A DNA stretch of 64,000 nucleotides from Bradyrhizobium sp. ORS 285 (GCF_900176205.1 NZ_LT859959.1:3741001-3805000), one strand, 5' to 3'. Counted from the first letter of the stretch, positions 45,020 through 55,242 are shown. Notes: generated by a model from the sequence alone, not told the origin. Made by a program: numbers and translations.

Positions 45020-45895
45020 CTAGCCCTTCGGCCGCGAGACCAGCTCGATCATGCGGCCTTCGTCTTCGTCGGGCATCGCCGCCTTCGCCTGCGCGTAGGC
45101 TTCGACCGCCGCCTGCGTCATCAGCGGACGCGTGCCGAGCAGCTCTTCGGCGAGCCGGAGGGCGTAGGCGGCATCCTTGTGGCGGAGCGCGGCGGTGAAG
45201 CTGGCGTCAGCGAAGTTGCGGGCGATCATCCGCGGGGCGTGGCGCAGCACCTGCGGGCTCGCCGCGACGCCGCCCTGGATCGCCTCGAGCACGAGGCTCA
45301 TGTCGAGCCCGGCCTGCTCGGCGATGGCGAGTCCCTCGGCGAGGCCCGCGATCTGCATCGCGCCGAGCAGGTTGTTGATCAGCTTGTAGACCGTCCCGGC
45401 GCCCACCGGGCCGAAGTGGCGAATGGTGGAGCCGATCGGCGTCAGATACGGTCGCGCCCGTTCGAGATCGGCAGCATCGGCGCCGACCAGCAGAGTAAGC
45501 TTGCCGCTCGCGGCCGCTTCGGGCAGGCCTGTCACAGGGCAGTCGAGATAGGTGACACCGCGTGCATCAAGCTCGCGCGACAGGCGCAACGCATGATCGC
45601 GCGAGACGGTCGAGCATTCGATCGCAATCGTGCCGACGCGCATCGTCGCCGCTGCGCCATCGGGCCCGAGCCACACGGCCCGGGAGGCATCGTCATCGGC
45701 CACCATGGTGACAACGGCGTCGGCGTCGATCGCGGCATCGGCCGGCGAGGTCGACCAGCGCGCACCGCGCGCGATCAGGTCCTCGGCCTTGGCCTTGCTG
45801 CGATTCCAGACCGCCACCGAATAGCCAGCGTCGAGATAACGGCCGGCCATGCCATGGCCCATCCGCCCGAGCCCGATGAACGCGACGCGCGCCAC
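45020..45895 (-). CDS. NAD-binding beta-hydroxyacid dehydrogenase (3-hydroxyisobutyrate dehydrogenase family)
   Basis: A 291-residue enzyme with the Rossmann motif FIGLGRMGHGMAGRYL, the NRS of the NAD(P) site (WNRSKAKAED), the substrate-binding DCPVTGLPEAAASGKL segment, and the catalytic lysine in GAGTVYKLINNLL. Members oxidise 3-hydroxyisobutyrate, tartronate semialdehyde or related acids; the exact substrate cannot be assigned. It starts three bases after the prfB stop codon on the same strand, so the two genes are probably co-transcribed. Confidence 0.9.
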   Translation of the reverse strand: MARVAFIGLGRMGHGMAGRYLDAGYSVAVWNRSKAKAEDLIARGARWSTSPADAAIDADAVVTMVADDDASRAVWLGPDGAAATMRVGTIAIECSTVSRDHALRLSRELDARGVTYLDCPVTGLPEAAASGKLTLLVGADAADLERARPYLTPIGSTIRHFGPVGAGTVYKLINNLLGAMQIAGLAEGLAIAEQAGLDMSLVLEAIQGGVAASPQVLRHAPRMIARNFADASFTAALRHKDAAYALRLAEELLGTRPLMTQAAVEAYAQAKAAMPDEDEGRMIELVSRPKG

Positions 45896-45898
45896 CGG

Positions 45899-47033
45899 CT
45901 AGTCCACGTCCTCGATCGCAGCCCCTGGCGTGGTGCCGAAGGCGCGCTGCGCCAAGGTCGCCGCCATGAACTCGTCGAGATCGCCGTTGAGCACGCCGGA
46001 TGTGTCGGAGGTCTGCACGCCCGTGCGCAGGTCCTTCACCATCTGGTACGGCTGCAGCACGTAGGAGCGGATCTGGTGGCCCCAGCCGATCTCGGTCTTG
46101 GCCGCTTGGTCGGCCGCCGCCTTCTCCTCGCGCTTCTTCAGCTCGATCTCGTAAAGGCGTGCGCGCAGCATGTCCCACGCCTGCGCACGGTTCTTGTGCT
46201 GCGAGCGGCCGGCCTGACAGACCACCGCAACGCCGGTCGGGATATGCGTCAGCCGCACCGCCGATTCGGTCTTGTTGACGTGCTGACCGCCTGCACCGCC
46301 CGACCGCATGGTGTCGACGCGGACGTCCGACTCCTTGATGTCGATCTTGATCGAGTCGTCGATCACCGGGAAGATCTGCACCGACGAGAACGAGGTGTGG
46401 CGGCGCGCGTTCGAATCGAACGGCGAGATGCGCACCAGGCGATGCACGCCGGCTTCGGTCTTCAGCCAGCCATAGGCATTGTGGCCGGAGATCTGGATGG
46501 TGGCCGACTTGATGCCGGCCTCTTCGCCGAGCGATTCTTCGAGGAACTCGACCTTGAAGCCGTGGGTCTCGGCCCAGCGCGTGTACATGCGCAGCAGCAT
46601 CGAGGCCCAATCCTGACTCTCGGTGCCACCGGCGCCGGCATGAACCTCGAGATAGGTGTCGAACTTGTCGGCCTCGCCGGACAGCAGCGCCTCGAGCTCG
46701 CGGCGGGCGACTTCCTTCTTGAGGTCCTTGAGCGCGTTCTCGGCCTCGGTGACCACGCCGGCATCGTTCTCGGCTTCGCCGAGCTCGATCATCTCGATGT
46801 TGTCGTTGAGCTCACGCTCGACCTTGCCGATGCCCGTCAGCGAATCCTCCAGCGAGGTTCGCTCCTGCATCAGCCGTTGAGCTTTTTGGGGATCGTTCCA
46901 GAGATTGGGATCTTCGGCGAGCTTGTTCAGCTCGGCCAGCCTTGCCGTCGATGTCTCGACGTCAAAGATGCCTCCTCAGCAGCCCGACCGACTGCTTGAT
47001 CTCTTCTACGATTTTTTCGATTTCAGCGCGCAT
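45899..47033 (-). CDS. prfB: Peptide chain release factor 2, with programmed +1 frameshift
   Basis: RF2 ends translation at UGA and UAA. The gene is in two frames: 23 codons from ATG 47033 ([16 protein letters not shown]) reach the stop TGA at 46964-46962, and a +1 shift at CTT-TGA-C continues in the main frame as [14 protein letters not shown] for 354 further residues, 377 in all. The shift site AGGAGG-CAT-CTT-TGA-C has the internal Shine-Dalgarno signal and slippery CTT of the classic autoregulatory mechanism. The catalytic GGQ is in [14 protein letters not shown] and the SPF stop-codon motif in [10 protein letters not shown]. Confidence 0.96.
46961..46976 (-). promoter_or_regulatory. Programmed +1 ribosomal frameshift signal of prfB
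   Basis: On the minus strand the bases read AGGAGGCATCTTTGAC: a strong internal ribosome-binding sequence, a three-base spacer, the slippery codon CTT and the in-frame stop TGA followed by C. This is the arrangement that lets low RF2 levels promote frameshifting and so restore RF2. Confidence 0.92.
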
Positions 47034-47146
47034 ATCGCTCTCTTCGGGCAGCAGTCGAAACCGCCGCGTCATGTTCGACAGGGGATGTAGCGGCGCACGG
47101 TGCAAAGCGCAATCGCCTGCACCGCGCCACCGCGAGTTTCGCCCGC

Positions 47147-49654
47147 CTAATAGAGGCTGCCGGTGCCCGGACGGATGATGAAGTTGCCGGCGTCAGGCTG
47201 ACCGCCGCTCTGAGACGGCATCATGCGCCCGTCGGCATCGGCGACGCCGATGACCGAGTAGTTGTCCGGCGGCGCCGTGCCCGGCTTGAACGCCTCCATG
47301 ATGGTACGGCCGCCATCGCCCGGGCTCGCGCGCATGCCGGTCTTGGCGTCGACGCGGACCAGCTTGATGCCGGCCGGGATCTTGAAAGGCGTGGCCGGCT
47401 TGTCGGCCAAAGCGAGCTTCATGAAGTCCTTGGCGATCGGCGCGGCCAGATGGCCACCCGTCGCGGCGTTGCCTTTGCCGAGGGGGCGCGGCTTGTCGTA
47501 GCCCATGTAGATCGCGACTGCGAGATCCGGCGAGAAGCCGACGAACCAAGCGTCCTTGGCCTCGTTGGTGGTTCCCGTCTTGCCGGCGATCGGCTTGCCG
47601 ACCTCCTTGAGCACGGTCGCCGTACCGGCCTGAACCACGCCCTCGAGCATCGAGGTGATCTGGTAGGCGGTCATCGTATCGAGCACCTGCTCGCGGCGGT
47701 CGACCAGCTGCGGCTCGCTCTGGTTCTTCCAGCCATCCGGCGCGTCACAGCCGCGGCATTCGCGGGCGTCGTGCTTGAAGATGGTGTGGCCGTAGCGGTC
47801 CTGGATACGGTCGATCAGGGTCGGCTTCACCCGGCGGCCGCCATTGGCGATCATCGAATAGGCCGTAACCATGCGCATGGCGGTCGTTTCGCCGGCACCC
47901 AGCGCGTAGGACAGATAGTTCGGCAGCTCGTCATAGACGCCGAAGCGGCGCGCATATTCCGAGATCAAGGGCATACCGACGTCCTGCGCGAGCCGCACGG
48001 TCACCGTGTTCAGCGACAGCCGCAGCGCGTTGCGCAAGGTCGTAGGTCCGAGATACTTGCCGTTCGAGAAGTTGTCAGGACGCCAGACCTGACCGCCCTG
48101 CCCCTGGTCGATCTCGATCGGCGCGTCGACAACCTGGGTCGATGGCGTGTAGCCGTTGTCGAGCGCCGACGAATAGACGATCGGCTTGAACGACGATCCG
48201 GGCTGGCGGTAGGCCTGCGTGGCGCGGTTGAACTGGCTCTGGTCGAAGGAGAAGCCGCCGACCATCGCCAGCACGCGTCCGGTATTCGGGTCCATCGCGA
48301 CCATGGCGCCGGAGACTTCGGGCAGCTGCTCGAGGCGATACTGGCCCTCGACCGGATTGCCCTCCTTGAACAGCGGGTCGGCATAGATCACGTCGCCCGG
48401 CTGCAGCACCTGGGCGACCGACGTCGGAACCTTGCCACGGCCGTTGCCGGTCGCCGCGCGCGCCCACTTCACGCCGTCGAGCGTGATCAGGCCGGTCTGG
48501 CGTTCCTTGCTGACGGCGCCGCCGAGCTCACGCGGCGGCTGAAAGCCGATGCGCGCCGACTGGTCGCTGGTCTCCAGCACCACGGCCATCCGCCACGGCG
48601 AGATGTCGGACAGCGACTTGATCTCGGCGAGCTTCAGGCCCCAGTCACCGGAAATGTCCAGCTTGGAGACCGGCCCGCGATAGCCCTGCTCCTGGTCATA
48701 TCTGACGAGGCCGGCGACCATGGCCTTGCGCGCCATCACCTGGACCTTCGGGTCGAGCGTGGTCCGGACGGAGAGCCCACCCTCATACAGCTTCTTCTCG
48801 CCGTAGCGCTCGAAGATGTCGCGCCGCACTTCCTCGGCGAAATACTCGCCGGCGAAGATGTGCGCGCCGGTATTGCGGCTGGCGATGGTCAGCGGATCCT
48901 TGCGCGCCTTCTCGGCGTCGGCCTGCTTGATCCAGCCGTTTTCCAGCAGACGGTCGACGACGTAGTTGCGGCGCTCGATGGCGCGATCGCGGTTGCGGAT
49001 CGGATGCAGGCTGCCCGGCATCTTCGGCAGCGCCGCGAGGTAGGACGCCTCGGCGACCGTGAGCTCGTTGACCGACTTGTCGAAATACACCAGCGACGCC
49101 GCAGCGATGCCATAGGCGCCGGAACCGAGATAGATCTCGTTCAGGTACAGCTCGAGGATCTTGTCCTTGGAATAGGTGCGCTCGATGCGCATCGCCAGCA
49201 GCGCTTCCTTGATCTTGCGCGCGAAGGACACCTCGTTGGTCAGCAGGAAGTTCTTGGCGACCTGCTGGGTGATGGTGGACGCGCCCTGCGGACGGCGGTT
49301 CGAGCCAAAGTTCTGCGCGTAGACGACGGCCGCACGCGCCATGCCGGTGAAGTCGATGCCGCCATGCTCGTAGAAGTTCTTGTCCTCCGCAGCGAGGAAG
49401 GCGTTGATGACGAGCTTGGGAACCGCCTGGATCGGGAGATACAGCCGACGCTCCCTGGCATATTCACCGACGAGCGAGCCATCCGCAGCGTGAACGCGCG
49501 TCATCACCGGCGGCTCGTAATCCTGCAGCTGGGAGTAGTCGGGCAGGTCCTTGGAGAAATGCCAGATCAGGCCGGCCGCTGCCGCCACACCGACCAGGAA
49601 CACAACCGTACCTGCGGCGAACAGGAAGCCCAAAAACCGCACCAGAAAGCGCAT
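47147..49654 (-). CDS. mrcA: Penicillin-binding protein 1A, bifunctional
   Basis: An 835-residue class A PBP that polymerises and cross-links peptidoglycan. One N-terminal membrane anchor (FLGFLFAAGTVVFLVGVAAAA) precedes the GT51 transglycosylase with EDKNFYEHGGIDFTGMARA and STITQQVAKN. The OB-like middle follows, then the transpeptidase with SSFK (nucleophile Ser), SLNT and KTGTTNEAKDAWF. ATG 49654 (MRFLVRFLG) is the start; the frame continues 60 bases upstream without support. It follows amiC after a 231-base gap, so it may have its own promoter. Confidence 0.95.
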   Translation of the reverse strand: MRFLVRFLGFLFAAGTVVFLVGVAAAAGLIWHFSKDLPDYSQLQDYEPPVMTRVHAADGSLVGEYARERRLYLPIQAVPKLVINAFLAAEDKNFYEHGGIDFTGMARAAVVYAQNFGSNRRPQGASTITQQVAKNFLLTNEVSFARKIKEALLAMRIERTYSKDKILELYLNEIYLGSGAYGIAAASLVYFDKSVNELTVAEASYLAALPKMPGSLHPIRNRDRAIERRNYVVDRLLENGWIKQADAEKARKDPLTIASRNTGAHIFAGEYFAEEVRRDIFERYGEKKLYEGGLSVRTTLDPKVQVMARKAMVAGLVRYDQEQGYRGPVSKLDISGDWGLKLAEIKSLSDISPWRMAVVLETSDQSARIGFQPPRELGGAVSKERQTGLITLDGVKWARAATGNGRGKVPTSVAQVLQPGDVIYADPLFKEGNPVEGQYRLEQLPEVSGAMVAMDPNTGRVLAMVGGFSFDQSQFNRATQAYRQPGSSFKPIVYSSALDNGYTPSTQVVDAPIEIDQGQGGQVWRPDNFSNGKYLGPTTLRNALRLSLNTVTVRLAQDVGMPLISEYARRFGVYDELPNYLSYALGAGETTAMRMVTAYSMIANGGRRVKPTLIDRIQDRYGHTIFKHDARECRGCDAPDGWKNQSEPQLVDRREQVLDTMTAYQITSMLEGVVQAGTATVLKEVGKPIAGKTGTTNEAKDAWFVGFSPDLAVAIYMGYDKPRPLGKGNAATGGHLAAPIAKDFMKLALADKPATPFKIPAGIKLVRVDAKTGMRASPGDGGRTIMEAFKPGTAPPDNYSVIGVADADGRMMPSQSGGQPDAGNFIIRPGTGSLY

Positions 49655-49885
49655 CGGCGAATATCCGTTCCAACTCTTGTTCGTCTCTCGGCTCGGACAC
49701 GACGCGTCTCGCAAGACGCTGCCGCAAACATCACGCGGGCGGCTGCAATGCCGCGCAACCCATGCCGGAGAACCGCACGGTCAAGCCCATCAGCGGTCAA
49801 GCCTATCACAAGTCTGCAGAGAAGGAATCCTCACCTGATTCCTGGTGCCTCGCAGCACGTTTATACGGCGGTTGCTGTGGCCAAA

Positions 49886-51259
49886 CTAGGGCTTTGCACG
49901 GCCGGGCGCGGGCTTGTCCGGCCGCTCGGCGACGGCATTGGCCACCCGCTTGGCCAGGAACGCATCGATCGCCCGCGCCATCGCCTCCGCCGTGCGCGAC
50001 CGCCATGCCTCCGACACGAGGTTCCCCATGTCGCCCTTGTTCGAGACATAACCCAGCTCGACCAGCACCGAAGGCACGTCGGGCGCCTTGAGCACCCGGA
50101 ATCCCGCCGATTTCAACGGCCGCTTATGCATATGCACGGCGGTCTTCATGTCATTCATCAGCACCCGGGCGAAGCGGTTGGAAAACGTGCGGGTTTCCCG
50201 CCTCGCCAAGTCGATCAGGATGTCGGCTACGTCGGCAGGCTCCTCGGTGAGGTTGACGCCCCCGATCTGGTCGGCGCGGTTCTCCGCCTCGGCCAGCCGC
50301 TCCGCCTCGACGTCCGACGCCTTGTCCGACAACGTATAAATGGTGGCGCCCTGCGCGCTTCCTTCACCCTTCGGCAGCGCGTCGGCGTGAATCGACACGA
50401 ACAGCGCGGCCGACTGCTTCTGGGCGATTCGCACGCGGTCACCGAGCGGGATGAAGGTATCATCGTCACGGGTCATCACGATGCGGTATTTACCGGCGCG
50501 TTCGAGCCGGTCGCGCAGCGCCTGGCCGAAGGCGAGCACCAGGTTCTTCTCGGGAACCTCGCCGCCCTGAGTGCCGTAGTCGATGCCGCCATGACCGGGA
50601 TCGATCACGACCACAGGCCTCGTATCCGGCGGTCCGCCGGACGGGGGCGTTGCGACCGCGACGGTGGTCGGCGGCGGCCTGACGGCCGGAGGCCCTGCCG
50701 TCGCCGCGGACGACGCGGTCGAATCGGCTTGCTTGGAAGGTGATCGGCCATCGACGCCGATGGAGCGGGCAAAGGTGGCCTCGTCGACCTCCTCCAGCTC
50801 GAGCACCAGCCGGGGCGGCTGGCCGTTAGCGGCATCGAGCACCGTCGAATTGGCGATTCGGGCCGGCCCCGTGAGATCGAACACGATGCGGGAGCCGCCG
50901 GGCATCACCAGCCCGTAGCGAAACGCCTTGACCAGTCCGCGGCCGCCGCTGCCGGCGCCGGTCGGCAGGTGGAAGCTCACCTGCGGTAGATCGACAACCA
51001 CGCGATAGGGATCACTCAGGGCGAAGGCGCGGAAGGGAACCGTTCGATCGAGATCGAGGACGAACCGGGTCTGTCGGGAATCACCGGCCAGCCGCGCATC
51101 GGTGGCGATCGGAAATACCGGCGCAGCGATCACGGGTTGGGGCTGGACGACCGGCGCGCTCTGGGCCTGCGCCGGGGCCGCGCATAACATTTGCGTGACG
51201 CAGAGCGCCGCGCATCCCAGCAAAGAGAAGGTGTTTGCCCGGCCAGCTGCCAATTCCAT
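49886..51259 (-). CDS. amiC: N-acetylmuramoyl-L-alanine amidase, AMIN plus Amidase_3
   Basis: Periplasmic amidase that trims peptide stems during cell separation. A signal peptide (cleavage near APAQAQS) leads to an AMIN domain at about 50-150 and a zinc-dependent Amidase_3 domain with VVIDPGHGGIDYGTQG, the metal-binding VSIHADALPKG, and VLVELGYVSNKGD carrying the catalytic Glu. Start is uncertain: ATG 51259 is given, but GGAGG lies almost touching it and better placed for TTG 51253. Either gives a signal peptide. Gene order rne, amiC, mrcA, prfB is, from memory, common in the group. Confidence 0.93.
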   Translation of the reverse strand: MELAAGRANTFSLLGCAALCVTQMLCAAPAQAQSAPVVQPQPVIAAPVFPIATDARLAGDSRQTRFVLDLDRTVPFRAFALSDPYRVVVDLPQVSFHLPTGAGSGGRGLVKAFRYGLVMPGGSRIVFDLTGPARIANSTVLDAANGQPPRLVLELEEVDEATFARSIGVDGRSPSKQADSTASSAATAGPPAVRPPPTTVAVATPPSGGPPDTRPVVVIDPGHGGIDYGTQGGEVPEKNLVLAFGQALRDRLERAGKYRIVMTRDDDTFIPLGDRVRIAQKQSAALFVSIHADALPKGEGSAQGATIYTLSDKASDVEAERLAEAENRADQIGGVNLTEEPADVADILIDLARRETRTFSNRFARVLMNDMKTAVHMHKRPLKSAGFRVLKAPDVPSVLVELGYVSNKGDMGNLVSEAWRSRTAEAMARAIDAFLAKRVANAVAERPDKPAPGRAKP

Positions 51260-52005
51260 GCCTCCGCGGGACCGTCTTACCGCAACCAATCCCAGGGGTT
51301 AATCGCCTAATTTTGTTATTTTCGTTAAAGGCCACCGATTGTTGCGGTTCCGCGACGCTTCCCTTGCACCGCCTGACCATTCCTCGTATGTACGAAGGGC
51401 TGAAGGCTATTCCTTACTGCCGGTTGTGTCGCGTTCAACCTCCCGGTGAAACGCCGGAAGCTTCGTGATCGGGTTCTCAAAGTCGGGCCCTCGATCGTTG
51501 CGGAGATTCCAGCGCCTTTCCGACGCTCCCAAGTCTGCGCGCCCCCGCGCGACTGCGACGGAGAGCCGGTCACGAGCCGAGTAGCGCCTAGCGCAGGCGC
51601 CGTCTCGCAGAGACCGCACGGGCACGAGGTCAGATATGGCCAAGGTCAGACACGGCGTAGCCTAATACCACATTCCTGACGGGGTGGGTATTATTCCAGG
51701 GCAAGCGTTTCGACGCGATCTGGCCTTCGGCAAGAGACAGGCGGCACCCGCTGCCGCCCACATATTCCAGACGGGCCGACGCTTGATGCGCCAAACTGAG
51801 TTGCCAACCATGACCAGCGGACGATCCGCGCCGATGCGGGGCCAGACCCCCGCCCGGCCAGTCGCCCCGCCGGCATCAGGGTTGGCGCGGCGCCAGACGC
51901 GTTTAGGCCTTCCCCTCACCCCCGAATCAGGTGGACCGTCGCGTCATCCGACAGCGCGCCACGCGCTCGCGGCCAACCGCGTCCGTCGCCTCCAAGAGTT
52001 CCAAT
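51260..52005. other. Divergent amiC/rne intergenic region and long rne leader
   Basis: The 746-base gap has no convincing gene. Several inverted repeats are visible, such as AATACC and GGTATT around 51665-51690, within what would be the 5' leader of rne. In E. coli the rne leader mediates feedback control by RNase E; a similar role here is only a possibility. The AT-rich stretch near 51300-51340 is a candidate promoter area for amiC. Confidence 0.35.
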
Positions 52006-55000
52006 ATGCCCAACAAGATGTTGATCGATGCTACCCACCCGGAAGAGACCCGGGTGGTTGTCGTCCGCGGCAACCGCGTCGAGGAATTTGATTTCGAAAC
52101 TGCCCAGCGCAAGCAACTCCGCGGCAACATCTACCTGGCGAAGGTCACCCGCGTTGAGCCTTCGCTCCAGGCCGCTTTCGTCGAGTACGGCGGCAACCGC
52201 CATGGCTTCCTGGCCTTCAGCGAAATCCACCCCGACTACTACCAGATCCCGGTCGCCGACCGGCAGGCGCTGATCGAGGCCGAGGAGCGCGCCCACCGCG
52301 AAGCCGAAGAGGAGAGCGAGAACCGCTCCAATCGCCGGCGCAACCGCCACCGCAGCTCGCGGCGCCGCGGCAGCGGCGAGCGGGTGCAGAGCGAGATCGT
52401 GGAGGCGGTGGACGGCGATCAGGCCGTTCACGCCGAAGGCCACGAGGCCGACCACGAGGCGCATGAGCATCACGCTTACGCGCAGGATGATCATACGGAT
52501 CAGCCGCACGCCGAAGCCGGCGAGCACGACGAGACACACGACGAGGCCCATGGCTTCTCCGAGGCGCCGCTGAGCGCCCCCGCGCACGATGACGCGGCCG
52601 ACGCGCATCAGGGAGCGGCGGAGCCGTCGCACGACCATGCCGACGACCATCATGATGCGGTCGCTGCGCACGCGCCGGCGGAACCCGCCGCCGCTGCTGA
52701 GCAACCGGCCGTGGAAGCCGCAGAGACCGCGGCTGCCTCGATCAACGACGCCCCCGCCGAAGCCTCCGCGCCCGCCGCTGAGGTCGCTGAGGCAGACGAC
52801 GATCATGAGACCCACGCTCATGACGAGCATGATCGTGAGCACGATCATCATGACCATGACGAGCATGACCATGACGATGACGTCGCTCCGGTCGGCGAGC
52901 ATGAGGGCGAGGGCGTCACGATCGTCCCGGGTGACGAGAACGGCGCCGAGCCGGTCTCCGACGAGCATGAGGACGACGACGAGGAGATCGAGGAAGAGGT
53001 CGTCGAATCCGTCGGCGGCGACGACGTGCTCGAGGAGGTGCCGGAGCGCACCTTCCGTCCGCGTCGCCAGTACAAGATCCAGGAAGTCATCAAGCGCCGC
53101 CAGGTGATGCTGGTGCAGGTCGTGAAGGAAGAGCGCGGCAACAAGGGCGCTGCTCTGACGACGTATCTGTCGCTGGCCGGCCGCTACGCTGTCTTGATGC
53201 CCAACACCGCCCGCGGCGGCGGCATCAGCCGCAAGATCACCTCGGCGCAGGATCGTTCGCGCCTGAAGGAAGTGGTGCAGGACCTCGACGTGCCCGAAGG
53301 CATGGGCGTCATCCTGCGCACCGCCGGCGCCAACCGCACCAAGCCCGAGATCAAGCGCGACTTCGAATATTTGCTGCGTCTGTGGGAAACCGTCCGCGAC
53401 ATGACGCTGAAGTCGCAGGCCCCGACCCTCGTCTATGAGGAAGGCTCGCTGATCAAGCGCTCGCTGCGCGATCTCTACAACAAGGAGATCGACGAGATCC
53501 TGGTGGCCGGCGAAGCCGGCTATCGCGAGGCGCACGACTTCATGAAGATGCTGATGCCGACCAACGTCCGGGCGGTGAAGCAGTATCGTGACGGCCAGCC
53601 TCTGTTCTCGCGCATGGGCGTCGAGAGCCAGCTCGATGCGATGTTCTCGCCGACCGTGCAGCTGCGCTCCGGCGGCTATATCGTCATCAACCAGACCGAG
53701 GCGCTGGTCTCGATCGACGTGAACTCCGGCCGCGCGACGCGCGAGCATCACATCGAGGACACGGCGCTCAAGACGAACATGGAGGCCGCCGAGGAAGTGG
53801 CGCGTCAGCTGCGGCTGCGCGACCTCGCCGGCCTGATCGTCATCGACTTCATCGACATGGACGAGAAGCGGAACAACCGCTCCGTCGAGCGCAAGCTGTC
53901 GGACTGCCTGCGGCAGGATCGCGCGCGTATCCAGGTCGGCCGCATCTCGCATTTCGGCCTCTTGGAGATGTCGCGTCAGCGCATCCGCGCCAGCGTGCTG
54001 GAGAGCTCGACCGAGCCGTGCGCGCATTGCGGCGGCACCGGCCATGTGCGCTCCGTCTCGTCGGTCGCGCTGCAACTGCTGCGCAGCCTGGAAGAGGCGC
54101 TGATGAAGGGCGCGACCCACAATCTCGTGGTCCGCACCCGCACCGAGGTGGCGCTGTATGTGCTCAACCATAAGCGCGGCCATCTGCGCGACCTCGAGAA
54201 CGGCTTCAAGGTCTCGCTCGCCGTCATCGCCGATCCGAGCGTGAGCGGCCAGCAATCCTTCATCATCGATCGCGGCGAACAGGTGCATACGCTCGAGGCG
54301 GCCAAGGCGCTGCTCGTGGCGCAGGCCTCCGCGCCACCGCTGGTGGCCGAGGAGATCTACGACGAGGACGAAGCGTTCGACGTCGAGACCGAATCCGAGG
54401 TCGAGACCGAGGAAACCGAAGGCCTGTCCGAAGACGCGACTGAGGGCAGCGCCGGTGAGGGTGAACGCGACGGCCAGCGCCGCAAGCGGCGTCGACGCCG
54501 CCGCGGCCGGGGCAGCGAAGCCCGCGAGGGTGCGCTTCCGGAAGGCACCGTCGCAGCACCGAACGCCGAGCCGGGCTTTGCTGGCGAGCAGGCTGTCGAG
54601 GAATCCGATGCCGAGGATGACGAGAGCGAGGAGCAGCCCGCTTTCGCCCAAGGCGAGCAGACCGATCAGCCCGGCGGCGAGCGGCGTCCTCGCCGGCGCG
54701 GACGCCGCGGTGGCCGCCGCCGTCGTGGTGGCGCCGAGGATGGTCTCGCGGCTTCGATCGGTGATGAACTCGCGCCGGCCTCGGCCTCAGAGGTTGAAGC
54801 CGCGGTCGCCGACTTCGACGGCAATGGCGCGCCCCATCACGAGGACGAGCCAGCCGAGCATGCGGCGCCGGTCCATGCCGCGGCCGTCGTTGAGGTCGAT
54901 GAGCCCGCTGCTGCGACACCGGCGGCTCAAGCCCCTGCCCCCGCGGTCCATGAGACCGAGGCTCCGAAAGCTGAAGCTGCGAAGACCGAGGCTCCCAAGG

Positions 55001-55242
55001 CTGAGTCCGAGAAGACCCCGCGGCGCTCGACCGTGCGCGAGAAGGTCAGCTTCGTGACCGAGCCCAAGCCGGAGAGCACGGCTACGGCGTTGAACGTTGC
55101 CGAGAGCAACCCGGCCGCTCCGGCAGCCGAGACGGCACCGTCCGAGCCGGTCGCAACCGAACCGGCGGCCACGGACGGCACAACGCCTGCAGCCCCGCGC
55201 CGGGCCGGCTGGTGGTCGCGTCGCTTTGGTGGCGGGCAGTAA
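52006..55242 (+). CDS. rne: Ribonuclease E/G with large His/Asp-rich insertion
   Basis: Endonuclease central to mRNA decay and rRNA processing, 1078 residues. The S1 domain begins at RGNIYLAKVTRVEPSLQAAF (near 40) and resumes at KRRQVMLVQVVKEERGNKG (near 365); between them about 255 residues of Arg-, His-, Asp- and Glu-rich low complexity are inserted. The DNase-I-like catalytic aspartates are in VSIDVNSG and IVIDFIDMDE, and the Zn-link cysteines in CAHCGG. The C-terminal 300 residues are disordered with Arg-rich RNA-binding patches (RRKRRRRRRGRG). ATG 52006 (MPNKMLIDATHPEET) is the proper start. Confidence 0.96.
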   Translation: MPNKMLIDATHPEETRVVVVRGNRVEEFDFETAQRKQLRGNIYLAKVTRVEPSLQAAFVEYGGNRHGFLAFSEIHPDYYQIPVADRQALIEAEERAHREAEEESENRSNRRRNRHRSSRRRGSGERVQSEIVEAVDGDQAVHAEGHEADHEAHEHHAYAQDDHTDQPHAEAGEHDETHDEAHGFSEAPLSAPAHDDAADAHQGAAEPSHDHADDHHDAVAAHAPAEPAAAAEQPAVEAAETAAASINDAPAEASAPAAEVAEADDDHETHAHDEHDREHDHHDHDEHDHDDDVAPVGEHEGEGVTIVPGDENGAEPVSDEHEDDDEEIEEEVVESVGGDDVLEEVPERTFRPRRQYKIQEVIKRRQVMLVQVVKEERGNKGAALTTYLSLAGRYAVLMPNTARGGGISRKITSAQDRSRLKEVVQDLDVPEGMGVILRTAGANRTKPEIKRDFEYLLRLWETVRDMTLKSQAPTLVYEEGSLIKRSLRDLYNKEIDEILVAGEAGYREAHDFMKMLMPTNVRAVKQYRDGQPLFSRMGVESQLDAMFSPTVQLRSGGYIVINQTEALVSIDVNSGRATREHHIEDTALKTNMEAAEEVARQLRLRDLAGLIVIDFIDMDEKRNNRSVERKLSDCLRQDRARIQVGRISHFGLLEMSRQRIRASVLESSTEPCAHCGGTGHVRSVSSVALQLLRSLEEALMKGATHNLVVRTRTEVALYVLNHKRGHLRDLENGFKVSLAVIADPSVSGQQSFIIDRGEQVHTLEAAKALLVAQASAPPLVAEEIYDEDEAFDVETESEVETEETEGLSEDATEGSAGEGERDGQRRKRRRRRRGRGSEAREGALPEGTVAAPNAEPGFAGEQAVEESDAEDDESEEQPAFAQGEQTDQPGGERRPRRRGRRGGRRRRGGAEDGLAASIGDELAPASASEVEAAVADFDGNGAPHHEDEPAEHAAPVHAAAVVEVDEPAAATPAAQAPAPAVHETEAPKAEAAKTEAPKAESEKTPRRSTVREKVSFVTEPKPESTATALNVAESNPAAPAAETAPSEPVATEPAATDGTTPAAPRRAGWWSRRFGGGQ

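Noticed and set aside
47450..50743. A 1097-codon open frame on the plus strand across mrcA and amiC
   Set aside because: Antisense to two clearly functional genes with full catalytic motifs; the translation has no recognisable domain.
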